The notes under the pieces are model-generated. The model was not told the DNA's origin. It saw nothing but the letters and a program-made list of their open reading frames with translations, and did no database searches. A stretch of 34,450 nucleotides of DNA from Actinomycetota bacterium (GTDB lineage: Bacteria; Actinomycetota; Actinomycetes; Streptosporangiales; Streptosporangiaceae), in NCBI GenBank assembly GCA_021324595.1, contig JAJPIV010000006.1:1-34450 (forward strand), given 5' to 3'. Both the position numbers and the translations under genes were made by a program. How positions within the stretch are numbered: the first letter of the stretch is position 1; each line of letters opens with the position of its first letter. Of this stretch, positions 24,284 through 31,092 are shown piece by piece.

Positions 24284-24327
24284 CTGCTCGCCGCCGCCGC
24301 TCAGGCCCGCCCGGCGGCGGCGAGCAG
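24284..24327. terminator. 16-base-pair bidirectional hairpin
   Basis: CTGCTCGCCGCCGCCG (24284-24299) and CGGCGGCGGCGAGCAG (24312-24327) form a perfect 16-base-pair stem with a 12-base loop. It lies between the zinc-ribbon gene and the convergent peptidase gene; the peptidase stop codon is in the loop and one arm is within its coding sequence. It may terminate both transcripts. Confidence 0.75.
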
Positions 24328-25386
24328 CTCCCTGACCCGCCCGGCGGGCAGCGCGCGGGAGACGTGGCCGTCCCGGCCGGTGACCGTCGGAGCGGCGAGC
24401 ATGCTGTTCAGCACGGCCTCCTCGGTCGCCTCCACGACAGCGGCGAACAGCGGGTCCAGGCCGGCCCCGGTGACCGGGGAGCCCCCTGGGGGGCGGCCCC
24501 GCGGTGCCCGCAGCCCGGTCGCCATCGCGAGGAAGATCTCACCGCTGCCGTGGCGGGCGACCGATCCGGCCCGGGCGAGCCCGAGCCCCGCCCTCCTGGC
24601 CAGGCGGGAGCAGGCGGAGGAGTCGAGCGGCGCGTCGGTGATCACGACCGTGACGCACGACCCGCCGGCCGGCGGCAGGGGGACGCCGGCCGGCGCGGGA
24701 GGCAGGAGCCGGCCCACCGGGACGCCGTCGACCGTCAGCCGCTCCTGCTCGCCGAAGTTGGCGAGCACGAGCACCCCGACGACGTGCCCGGACGGGACGA
24801 GGCGGGAGGACGTCCCGATCCCGCCCTTGAACCCCAGGCAGCTCATCCCCGTGCCGGCCCCCACCGCGCCCTCCCCGGGCACCACGCCGCGTCCGGCGCT
24901 CGCCCGAGCCGCCGCCAGGGCCAGCCGCACGTCGTCCCGGCTGACCTGCATGCGCCGGGATTCGGACAGGAAGCTGTCGTCGCACTCGGCCACGACCGGG
25001 ATGATCACCTCCTCCGTCCCGATCCCGGGGTCCTCCGCGATCAGCAGCTCGCACGCGGCGTCGTAGACGCGCCCGACCTGCATGGTCGAGGTGAGGAAGA
25101 CCGGCGTCTCGACCAGGCCCCACTCGGCGGCGGACAGGAACCCGGTGCACTCCCCCGCCCCGTTCAGCACCGCGCCGCCGGCCGGGACCGGATCGCGGAA
25201 CAGGTTCCCGCCCGGGTCGATCACGGTGACGCCGGTCCTGGCCACGCCGCGCCCGGCCGGCGGCGGCTCCTCGTCCCGCCAGACGGTCGCGTGCCCGACT
25301 CCCACGCCGGGGACGTCCGTGATCGACGCCGTCGGCCCGGCGGGCAGCAGGCCGATGGTGATGCCCAGATCGGCGGTCCGCGCCAT
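24301..25386 (-). CDS. P1-family peptidase (DmpA/BapA-like aminopeptidase)
   Basis: A 361-residue Ntn-hydrolase of the S58 (DmpA) family, which releases N-terminal D- or beta-amino acids from small peptides. The protein begins TASITDVPGVGVGHATVWRDE; NLFRDPVPAGGAVLNGAGECTG and GMSCLGFKGGIGTSSRLV are family blocks. The auto-cleavage site is probably Gly242-Ser243 in AGGSCVTVVITDAPL, which would give an alpha and a beta chain as in DmpA. The ARRAGLGLARAGSVARHGSGEIFLAM segment follows as expected. No signal peptide is seen, so it is cytoplasmic. The ATG at 25386 is preceded by GAGGA about 8 bases upstream. It diverges from pcaB over a 41-base gap. Substrate unknown. Confidence 0.88.
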   Translation of the reverse strand: MARTADLGITIGLLPAGPTASITDVPGVGVGHATVWRDEEPPPAGRGVARTGVTVIDPGGNLFRDPVPAGGAVLNGAGECTGFLSAAEWGLVETPVFLTSTMQVGRVYDAACELLIAEDPGIGTEEVIIPVVAECDDSFLSESRRMQVSRDDVRLALAAARASAGRGVVPGEGAVGAGTGMSCLGFKGGIGTSSRLVPSGHVVGVLVLANFGEQERLTVDGVPVGRLLPPAPAGVPLPPAGGSCVTVVITDAPLDSSACSRLARRAGLGLARAGSVARHGSGEIFLAMATGLRAPRGRPPGGSPVTGAGLDPLFAAVVEATEEAVLNSMLAAPTVTGRDGHVSRALPAGRVRELLAAAGRA

Positions 25387-25427
25387 CCCCCCATCCTCGC
25401 AGGCGCGGGCAGGGCGATCATGGACCC

Positions 25428-26816
25428 ATGACCGGGCTGGAGTTGTTCGGCGGGCTGTTCGGGCGGGGCGGGGCGGACGCCGGTGACCGGGCGTGGCTGC
25501 AGGCGATGCTGGACGCCGAGGCGGCCCTCGCCCGCGCGGCCGAGCGCGCCGGGCTGGCACCGCCCGGGTCCGGAGCCGCGGTCACCGCCGTGGCGCGCGC
25601 CGAGCTCTTCGACGGCGCGGCCCTGGCCCGGCAGGCCGCGCAGGCGGGGAACCCGGTCCCGGCGCTGGTCAGGGCCCTGACCGCGGCGCTGCCGGCCGAG
25701 GCCGCCGGGGCCGCGCAGGCGGTCCACGCAGGCGCCACCAGCCAGGACATCATCGACACCGCGGCGATGCTGGTCGCCGCGCGGTCCACCGGCGCGATCC
25801 TCTCGGACCTCGCCACGGCCGCGGGGCACGCGGCCCGGCTGGCCGGCGAGCACGCCGGGACGGTGATGGCCGGCCGCACCCTGCTCCAGCAGGCCGTCCC
25901 GGTGACCTTCGGCCTGGTCGCCGCGGGCTGGCTGACCGCGATCGACGAGGCGAGGGCCGGCCTGCACCGGGTCCGCACCCAGCGCCTGGCGGTGCAGTTC
26001 GGCGGCGCGGCGGGCACGCTCGCCTCCCTCGGCCGGTCCGGCCCCGCCATCGCGGAGCTGCTCGCCGAGGAGCTCGGGCTGGCGGTCCCGGTGCTGCCCT
26101 GGCACACCGACCGGCTGCGGATCCTCGAGCTGGCCGCCGCGCTCGCCGGGGCCTGCGCCGCGCTCGGCAAGGTCGCCAGGGACGTCACCCTGCTCGCCCA
26201 GACCGAGGTGGGCGAGGCCGCCGAGGCCCTCGCCGGCGGCCGCGGCGGCTCGTCGGCGATGCCGCACAAGCAGAACCCGGTCGCCTCGGTCGTGCTCCTG
26301 GGCTGCGCCAAGCGCGCCCCGGGCCTGCTCGGCACGCTTGCCGCGGCCGCCGAGCAGGAGCACCAGCGCGCGGCCGGCGCCTGGCACGCCGAGTGGGAGC
26401 CGCTGTCCGACCTGCTGCGCCTCACCGGCTCGGCCGCCGCCTGGGGCGCGGACCTGCTGTCCGGCCTGCGGGTGGACGAGGCGAGGATGCGCGCCAACCT
26501 CGCGTCGGCCCGCGGCCTGCCCCTCGCGGAGAACCTGGCCGCCCTGCTCGCCCCCGCCCTCGGCCGCCTGGCCGCCCACGACCTGGTCGCCGCGGCGAGC
26601 AGGCGAGCCGCCCTGGGCCGCACCGGGCTGGCCGAGGCCCTGCTGGACGACGAGGACGCGGCGGCGGCGCTGCGCGGCGCGGGCCTGGGGCGCGAGCAGG
26701 TCGAGGCGGCCCTGCGGCCGGAGTCCTACCTGGGCGCCGCCGCCGAGTTCACCCGCCGCGCCCTGGCCGCCCACGCCGAGCGGGACGCCGCGCTGGCCCG
26801 CGTGGCCGGCCCGTAG
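25428..26816 (+). CDS. pcaB: 3-Carboxy-cis,cis-muconate cycloisomerase
   Basis: A 462-residue fumarase/aspartase-superfamily enzyme that converts beta-carboxy-muconate to gamma-carboxymuconolactone, the step after protocatechuate ring cleavage. The family signature GGSSAMPHKQNPVASVV lies at about 276-292. Also conserved are VHAGATSQDIIDTAAM and EHQRAAGAWHAEWEPLSDLLRLTGSA, the latter a strong match to PcaB rather than to adenylosuccinate lyase or fumarase. It starts at an ATG with no clear ribosome binding site; GATCAT lies 6 bases upstream and may be a weak -10 box. The stop codon TAG is part of the -10 box of the next gene. The gene opens the pca block. Confidence 0.93.
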   Translation: MTGLELFGGLFGRGGADAGDRAWLQAMLDAEAALARAAERAGLAPPGSGAAVTAVARAELFDGAALARQAAQAGNPVPALVRALTAALPAEAAGAAQAVHAGATSQDIIDTAAMLVAARSTGAILSDLATAAGHAARLAGEHAGTVMAGRTLLQQAVPVTFGLVAAGWLTAIDEARAGLHRVRTQRLAVQFGGAAGTLASLGRSGPAIAELLAEELGLAVPVLPWHTDRLRILELAAALAGACAALGKVARDVTLLAQTEVGEAAEALAGGRGGSSAMPHKQNPVASVVLLGCAKRAPGLLGTLAAAAEQEHQRAAGAWHAEWEPLSDLLRLTGSAAAWGADLLSGLRVDEARMRANLASARGLPLAENLAALLAPALGRLAAHDLVAAASRRAALGRTGLAEALLDDEDAAAALRGAGLGREQVEAALRPESYLGAAAEFTRRALAAHAERDAALARVAGP

Positions 26817-26819
26817 GGT
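26814..26819 (+). promoter_or_regulatory. -10 box of pcaC, overlapping the pcaB stop codon
   Basis: TAGGGT includes the TAG stop of pcaB (26814-26816) and lies 6 bases before the pcaC ATG, so pcaC can have its own leaderless transcript although it follows pcaB closely. This mirrors the arrangement at serS. Confidence 0.5.
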
Positions 26820-26825
26820 TCCCGC

Positions 26826-27206
26826 ATGAGCACCGATGACGAGCGCAGGGCCGCCGGCATGGCCGTCCGCCGCCAGGTCCTCGGCGACGAGCACGTCGAC
26901 CGGGCGACCGCGAGCGCGACGGAGTTCACCGGGCCGTTTCAGGACTTCATCACCCGCTACGCCTGGGGCGAGGTCTGGTCCCGCCCGGGCCTGACCCGCG
27001 CCGAGCGCAGCATGATCACGATCACGGCCCTGGCGGCGCTCGGCCGGGACTCCGAGCTCGCCATGCACGTGCGGGCGGCGCGGCGCAACGGGCTCACCCC
27101 GGACCAGATCCGCGAGGTGCTGCTCCAGGTCGCCGTCTACGCCGGGGTCCCGGCCGCCAACCACGCGTTCACGATCGCCGCCGGGGTCCTCGCCGAGGCT
27201 CCGTAG
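26826..27206 (+). CDS. pcaC: 4-Carboxymuconolactone decarboxylase
   Basis: A 126-residue CMD-family protein that decarboxylates gamma-carboxymuconolactone to the beta-ketoadipate enol-lactone. TGPFQDFITRYAWGEVWSRPGL is typical of PcaC. The core RAERSMITITALAALGRDSELAMHVRAARRNGL and QVAVYAGVPAANHAFTIAAGVL are conserved in the CMD family. Length is that of a stand-alone enzyme; in many actinobacteria this domain is fused to the lactonase as PcaL, whereas here pcaD is separate. The ATG follows a -10 box at 6 bases and has no ribosome binding site. It is 10 bases after pcaB. Confidence 0.93.
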   Translation: MSTDDERRAAGMAVRRQVLGDEHVDRATASATEFTGPFQDFITRYAWGEVWSRPGLTRAERSMITITALAALGRDSELAMHVRAARRNGLTPDQIREVLLQVAVYAGVPAANHAFTIAAGVLAEAP

Positions 27207-27215
27207 ACCGCACAG

Positions 27216-27244
27216 TTGTTCACTAGGCGCCCTAACGATATCGT
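27216..27244 (+). promoter_or_regulatory. Promoter of the pcaI operon
   Basis: TTGTTC (27216-27221) and TATCGT (27239-27244) are separated by 17 bases and look like a housekeeping-type promoter with transcription start near 27251. An AGGAGGGG ribosome binding site follows at 27261-27268 before the TTG at 27279. Confidence 0.5.
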
Positions 27245-27245
27245 T
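27234..27245. promoter_or_regulatory. Palindromic operator candidate over the pcaI -10 box
   Basis: AACGATATCGTT is a perfect 12-base palindrome that covers the -10 box of the pcaI promoter. A repressor bound here would block RNA polymerase. The IclR-family gene at 31093 is the natural candidate, since IclR regulators often control pca genes and bind short palindromes, but binding is an inference. Confidence 0.5.
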
Positions 27246-27278
27246 TCGGTAACCGCGGCGAGGAGGGGCTGGTGCGGG

Positions 27279-28010
27279 TTGGCTGAGATCGTGTCGCTGG
27301 CCGAGGCCGTGGCCGCGGCCATCGGCGACGGGGACACCGTGGCGATGGAGGGCTTCACGCACCTGATCCCGCACGCCGCCGGGCACGAGGTGATCAGGCA
27401 GGGCCTGCGGGACCTCACCCTGGTCAGGATGACGCCCGACATCATCTACGACCAGCTGATCGGCGCCGGGTGCGCCCGCAAGCTGGTGTTCTCCTGGGCC
27501 GGCAACCCGGGCGTGGGCTCCCTTCACCGCTTCCGCGACGCCGTCGAGCACGGCTGGCCGGTGCCGCTGGAGATCGAGGAGCACAGCCACGCCGGCATGG
27601 CGAACCGGTACGCGGCGGGAGCGGCCGGCCTGCCGTTCGCGGTGATGCGGGGATACCGGGGAACGAGCCTGGCCAGCCAGACGGCCGGGGTGGCCGAGGT
27701 CACCTGCCCGTTCACCGGCGAGGTGCTCACCGCCGTCTCGGCGCTCCGCCCCGACGTGGCGGTGATCCACGCCCAGCGCGCCGACCGGGCGGGCAACGTC
27801 CAGTTCTGGGGCATCACCGGAGTGCAGAAGGAGGCCGTCCTGGCCTCCGCGCGCTCGGTGGTCACGGTCGAGGAGATCGTGGACGAGCTCGACCCGCGGC
27901 CCAACGCGGTGGTGCTCCCCTCCTGGGTGGTCGGCTGGGTGGCGCTGGCCCCGGGCGGAGCGCACCCGTCCTACGCCCTGGGCTACTCGGCCAGGGACAA
28001 TGACTTCTAA
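27279..28010 (+). CDS. pcaI: 3-Oxoadipate CoA-transferase subunit A, prematurely stopped
   Basis: A 243-residue alpha subunit of a family I CoA-transferase that, with subunit B, moves CoA from succinyl-CoA to beta-ketoadipate. Recognisable blocks include DTVAMEGFTHLIPHAAGHEVIRQG, LVRMTPDIIYDQLIGAGCARKLVFSW, EEHSHAGMANRYAAGAAGLPFAVMRGY and ITGVQKEAVLASARSVVTVEEIVDEL. The frame ends at TAA (28008-28010) after SARDNDF, yet the same frame continues without further stops for 34 codons reading VAWDAISRDRDRFAAWLDEH, which is the family's normal C-terminus. The stop therefore looks like a nonsense change from TAC or TAT. The start is TTG at 27279 with AGGAGG 12 bases upstream; a GTG at 27291 is an alternative. 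The pcaI name relies on context. Confidence 0.85.
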   Translation: MAEIVSLAEAVAAAIGDGDTVAMEGFTHLIPHAAGHEVIRQGLRDLTLVRMTPDIIYDQLIGAGCARKLVFSWAGNPGVGSLHRFRDAVEHGWPVPLEIEEHSHAGMANRYAAGAAGLPFAVMRGYRGTSLASQTAGVAEVTCPFTGEVLTAVSALRPDVAVIHAQRADRAGNVQFWGITGVQKEAVLASARSVVTVEEIVDELDPRPNAVVLPSWVVGWVALAPGGAHPSYALGYSARDNDF

Positions 28011-28115
28011 GTGGCGTGGGACGCGATCAGCCGGGACCGGGACAGGTTCGCCGCATGGCTGGACGAGCACGTGTACCGGCGCCCGGCCCTGGCGAGCGCG
28101 GAGGAGGCCCGGTGA
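28011..28115 (+). pseudogene. Detached C-terminal end of pcaI after the in-frame stop
   Basis: Thirty-four codons in frame with pcaI encode VAWDAISRDRDRFAAWLDEH followed by VYRRPALASAEEAR and end at TGA (28113-28115). That stop overlaps the pcaJ GTG (28112) by 4 bases, the same GTGA or ATGA coupling used at the other gene borders of this operon. This is what is expected if the original pcaI ended here. A GTG directly after the TAA could allow re-initiation, but no ribosome binding site is close. Confidence 0.75.
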
Positions 28116-28918
28116 GCTACACGTCCGACGAGATGATGACGGTCACGGCCGCCCGGACCCTGCGCAACGGCATGACCTGCTTCGTCGGGATCGGGCTGCC
28201 GAGCGAGGCCGCGAACCTGGCCCGCCGCACCCACGCCCCGGGCCTGGTGCTGATCTACGAGTCCGGCACGATCGGAGCCAAGCCGAGCGCCCTGCCCCTG
28301 TCGATCGGCGACGGCATCCTCGCCGAGACCGCCGACTGCGTGGTGAGCGTCCCGGAGATCTTCAACTACTGGCTCCAGCCGGGCCGGATCGACGTGGGCT
28401 TCCTCGGGGCCGCCCAGGTCGACCGGTTCGGCAACATCAACACCACCGCGATCGGCGGCGACTACGGCGCGCCCCGGGTCCGCCTGCCCGGCGCGGGCGG
28501 CGCCCCCGAGATCGCCGCGGCCTGCCGGGAGGTGACGATCGTGCTGCGGCAGTCGCCGCGTTCCTTCGTCGGGCGGGTGGACTTCGTCACCTCGGTGGGA
28601 TTCGGCGACGGCCCGGGCAGCCGGGAGCGGCTGGGCCTGACCGGGCACGGCCCCCGGCGGGTCATCACCGACCTTGGCGTGCTCGAGCCCGACCCGCGGA
28701 CCTGCGAGCTCGTGCTGACCGGCGTCTACCCCGGGGTCACGGTCCCCCAGGTGCGCGAGGGCACCGGCTGGGACCTGCGCGTCTCCGCCGGCCTGGCGAC
28801 GGTCCCGCCGCCCACCGACGCCGAGCTGGCGGCGCTCCGCGAGCTGCGCGCCGCGGGCCAGCATCACCCCCGATCAGCAACCGCAGGGAGTAGCCAGATG
28901 ACCGGAGCCATCCGATGA
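28112..28918 (+). CDS. pcaJ: 3-Oxoadipate CoA-transferase subunit B
   Basis: A 268-residue beta subunit. The catalytic glutamate is in LIYESGTIGAKP (Glu50), the ESG form used by the glutaconate-CoA-transferase-like branch rather than the SENG form of classic proteobacterial PcaJ. FVGIGLPSEAANLARRTHAP, GFLGAAQVDRFGNINTTAIGG and RVDFVTSVGFGDGP are family blocks. The GTG start overlaps the end of the extended pcaI frame by 4 bases, and the stop overlaps pcaH by 4 bases (ATGA), so it is translationally coupled on both sides. Substrate assignment to beta-ketoadipate comes from the surrounding pca genes. Confidence 0.9.
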   Translation: MSYTSDEMMTVTAARTLRNGMTCFVGIGLPSEAANLARRTHAPGLVLIYESGTIGAKPSALPLSIGDGILAETADCVVSVPEIFNYWLQPGRIDVGFLGAAQVDRFGNINTTAIGGDYGAPRVRLPGAGGAPEIAAACREVTIVLRQSPRSFVGRVDFVTSVGFGDGPGSRERLGLTGHGPRRVITDLGVLEPDPRTCELVLTGVYPGVTVPQVREGTGWDLRVSAGLATVPPPTDAELAALRELRAAGQHHPRSATAGSSQMTGAIR

Positions 28919-29664
28919 CCGCCGACCTGCGCCCGCCCGCGGGCGGGCGCCTGATCCTGCCCGGCTACCAGCGCCCGGCGGGCGTCCACCCGCCGCTGGA
29001 CTCACCCGAGTACCGGTCCTCGCGGCAGCGCGCCCCGCTGCGCCCGCTCGTGCCGCTGCCGCACGCGCTCACCGAGGTGACCGGGCCCCTGCTGGGCAGC
29101 GAGCGGGTGACCCCCGCCGACTCGGACCTGACCACCCGGCACGCCGGCGAGCCGCTCGGCGAGCGCATCATCGTGACCGGCCGGGTGCTCGACTCCGGCG
29201 GCCGGCCCGTGCCGGACACGCTGGTGGAGATCTGGCAGGCCAACGCGGCCGGGCGCTACCGTCATCAGGTCGACGACCACCCGGCCCCGCTGGACCCGAA
29301 CTTCGACGGCGCCGGCCGCTGCCTCACCGACTCGCTGGGCCGGTTCCGGTTCGTCACGATCAAGCCGGGCGCGTACCCGTGGCGGAACCACCTCAACGCC
29401 TGGCGGCCGGCGCACATCCACTTCTCGCTCTTCGGCCGCGCGTTCACCCAGCGCCTGGTGACCCAGATGTACTTCCCGGGCGACCCGCTCTTCCGGTACG
29501 ACCCGATCTTCAACTCGATCCCCGACGCTAAGGCCCGCCAGCGGCTGATCGCCACCTTCGACATGGACCTGACCGAGCCGGAGTGGGCGCTCGGCTACAG
29601 CTGGGACATCGTCCTGCGCGGACGGGAGGCGACCGTGTTCGAGAACGCCGGGGAGGGACGGTGA
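28915..29664 (+). CDS. pcaH: Protocatechuate 3,4-dioxygenase beta subunit
   Basis: A 249-residue intradiol dioxygenase subunit that carries the ferric iron and cleaves protocatechuate to beta-carboxy-cis,cis-muconate. The N-terminal PcaH domain begins PPLDSPEYRSSRQRAPLRPLVPLPHALTEVTGP. The four iron ligands are visible: Tyr115 in AGRYRH, Tyr154 in GAYPWRN, and His167 and His169 in RPAHIHFSLFG. GRVLDSGGRPVPDTLVEIWQANAAGRY is the intradiol signature. Length is normal. The ATG overlaps the pcaJ stop by 4 bases and the stop overlaps pcaG by 4 bases. Confidence 0.97.
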   Translation: MTADLRPPAGGRLILPGYQRPAGVHPPLDSPEYRSSRQRAPLRPLVPLPHALTEVTGPLLGSERVTPADSDLTTRHAGEPLGERIIVTGRVLDSGGRPVPDTLVEIWQANAAGRYRHQVDDHPAPLDPNFDGAGRCLTDSLGRFRFVTIKPGAYPWRNHLNAWRPAHIHFSLFGRAFTQRLVTQMYFPGDPLFRYDPIFNSIPDAKARQRLIATFDMDLTEPEWALGYSWDIVLRGREATVFENAGEGR

Positions 29665-30236
29665 GCGCGCAGGGCCTGCCCGTGACGCCGTCGCAGACGG
29701 TCGGGCCATACCTGGCGATCGGGCTGCCCTGGGAGGACGGGCCGTTCGTGGTTCCCGAGGGCACGCCGGGCGCGTTCGCCATCAGCGGCGTGGTGACCGA
29801 CGGGGACGGCGCGCCGGTGCCCGACGCGCTGATCGAGACCTGGCAGGCCGACCCGGACGGCCGGTTCGCCCACCCGGACGACCCGCGCGGGCCCGCCGCG
29901 CCGGCCGTCCCCGGCTTCCGGGGCTTCGGCCGGTGCCCCACCGACGGGCAGGGCAGGTACCGGATCGTGACCGTCCGCCCCGGGCCGCTGCCGGACCCGG
30001 GCGGCGGCACCGAGGCGCCGCACCTGGACGTGTCGGTGTTCGCGCGCGGGCTGCTCAACCGCGTGGTGACCAGGATCTACTTCCCCGACGAGGAGGCGGC
30101 CAACGCCGCCGACCCGGTGCTGGCCGCGGTCGAGCCCGGGCGCCGGGACACGCTGGTCGCGGTCGCCGAGCCCGGCGGGTTCCGGTTCGACATCAGGCTG
30201 CGGGGCGACCGCGAGACCGTGTTCTTCGATGTCTGA
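29661..30236 (+). CDS. pcaG: Protocatechuate 3,4-dioxygenase alpha subunit
   Basis: A 191-residue alpha subunit, structurally related to PcaH but lacking the iron ligands, which forms the heteromeric dioxygenase with it. LPVTPSQTVGPYLAIGLPWE is the typical PcaG opening, followed by GVVTDGDGAPVPDALIETWQADPDGRF and FRGFGRCPTDGQGRYRIVTVRPGP. LNRVVTRIYFPDEEAANAADPVL is the usual PcaG end region. At the iron-ligand positions it has HLDVSVFARG in place of HIHF. GTG start in a GTGA overlap with pcaH; the stop overlaps pcaD by 8 bases. Confidence 0.96.
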   Translation: MSAQGLPVTPSQTVGPYLAIGLPWEDGPFVVPEGTPGAFAISGVVTDGDGAPVPDALIETWQADPDGRFAHPDDPRGPAAPAVPGFRGFGRCPTDGQGRYRIVTVRPGPLPDPGGGTEAPHLDVSVFARGLLNRVVTRIYFPDEEAANAADPVLAAVEPGRRDTLVAVAEPGGFRFDIRLRGDRETVFFDV

Positions 30237-31056
30237 CGCTCCGGCCGCGGCGCCGGGCGCCGCGGCCCGGAGCCCGCGGGTCATGCCGCTGGCCGCGGCC
30301 ATCGACGGCGCCAGCGGGCCGGTGCTGATGCTCGGCAACTCGCTGGGCACGTCCCGCGCCCTCTGGAACCGCCAGGTCCCGGCCCTCGCCCGGCGGTTCC
30401 GCGTGCTGCGCTTCGAACTGCCCGGGCACGGCGGGGCGGCGGCCGAGCCCGGCCCGTACTCCATTGACGACCTCGGCGCGAGCGCGGTGGCGGTGCTCGA
30501 CTCGCTCGGCATCGAGCGCGCCGCCTACTGCGGGGTCTCGCTCGGCGGCATGATCGGGATGTGGATCGCCTCGCGCCACCCGGACCGGATCACCGCGCTC
30601 GGCCTGATCTGCACGTCGGCGTGGCTGCCGCCGGCCTCCGCATGGCTGGCCAGGGCGGGCGCGGTCCGGTCCGGCGGGATGGCCCCGGTCGTCGACCAGG
30701 TCGTCGCCCGCTGGTTCACCCCGGCCTACGCCGCGCGCGCGCCGGGCGTGCGGGCCGCGTTCGCCGACGGGCTCGGGCGCACCGACCCGGAGGGGTACGC
30801 GGCGTGCTGCGAGGCGATCGCGGGCCTGGACCTGCGTCCCCGGCTGGCTTCCATCACCGCGCCGACCCTGGTGATCGCCGGGTCCGAGGACCCGGCCACG
30901 CCTCCCGCGCACGGAGCGGCCATCGCCGCGGCGATCCCGCGGGCCCGGCTCGCGGTCGTGCGGGGGGCGGCGCACCTGGCGAACGTGTCCGCCGCGGCCG
31001 AGGTGACCGCCGCGCTGCTCGGCTTGCTCACGGGGGCGGACGGCGCGCGGCGGTAG
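30229..31056 (+). CDS. pcaD: 3-Oxoadipate enol-lactonase
   Basis: A 275-residue alpha/beta hydrolase that opens the beta-ketoadipate enol-lactone. The nucleophile elbow is CGVSLGGMIG with Ser104; the acid is probably in AGSEDPATPP and the base in GAAHLANVS. LMLGNSLGTSRALWNRQVPAL at the N-terminus and RFELPGHGGA are typical of PcaD. It is a free enzyme rather than the C-terminal half of a PcaL fusion. The ATG lies 8 bases inside pcaG, so it belongs to the same coupled string. About 17 extra N-terminal residues are Ala/Pro-rich. The regulator gene begins 36 bases after the stop. Confidence 0.92.
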   Translation: MSDAPAAAPGAAARSPRVMPLAAAIDGASGPVLMLGNSLGTSRALWNRQVPALARRFRVLRFELPGHGGAAAEPGPYSIDDLGASAVAVLDSLGIERAAYCGVSLGGMIGMWIASRHPDRITALGLICTSAWLPPASAWLARAGAVRSGGMAPVVDQVVARWFTPAYAARAPGVRAAFADGLGRTDPEGYAACCEAIAGLDLRPRLASITAPTLVIAGSEDPATPPAHGAAIAAAIPRARLAVVRGAAHLANVSAAAEVTAALLGLLTGADGARR

Positions 31057-31078
31057 CGGCGCACCCGGTGCCCGGCGC

Positions 31079-31084
31079 TACGAT
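31079..31084 (+). promoter_or_regulatory. -10 box of the IclR-family gene
   Basis: TACGAT lies 8 bases before the ATG at 31093 and only 2 before the ATG at 31087, which favours the second as the start of a leaderless mRNA separate from the pca string. Confidence 0.45.
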
Positions 31085-31092
31085 TCATGGAG

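Noticed and set aside
25420-25431. Tiny upstream frame ATGGACCCATGA overlapping the pcaB start
   Set aside because: Three codons (M-D-P) ending on the pcaB ATG could couple translation, but there is no ribosome binding site and chance occurrence is likely.
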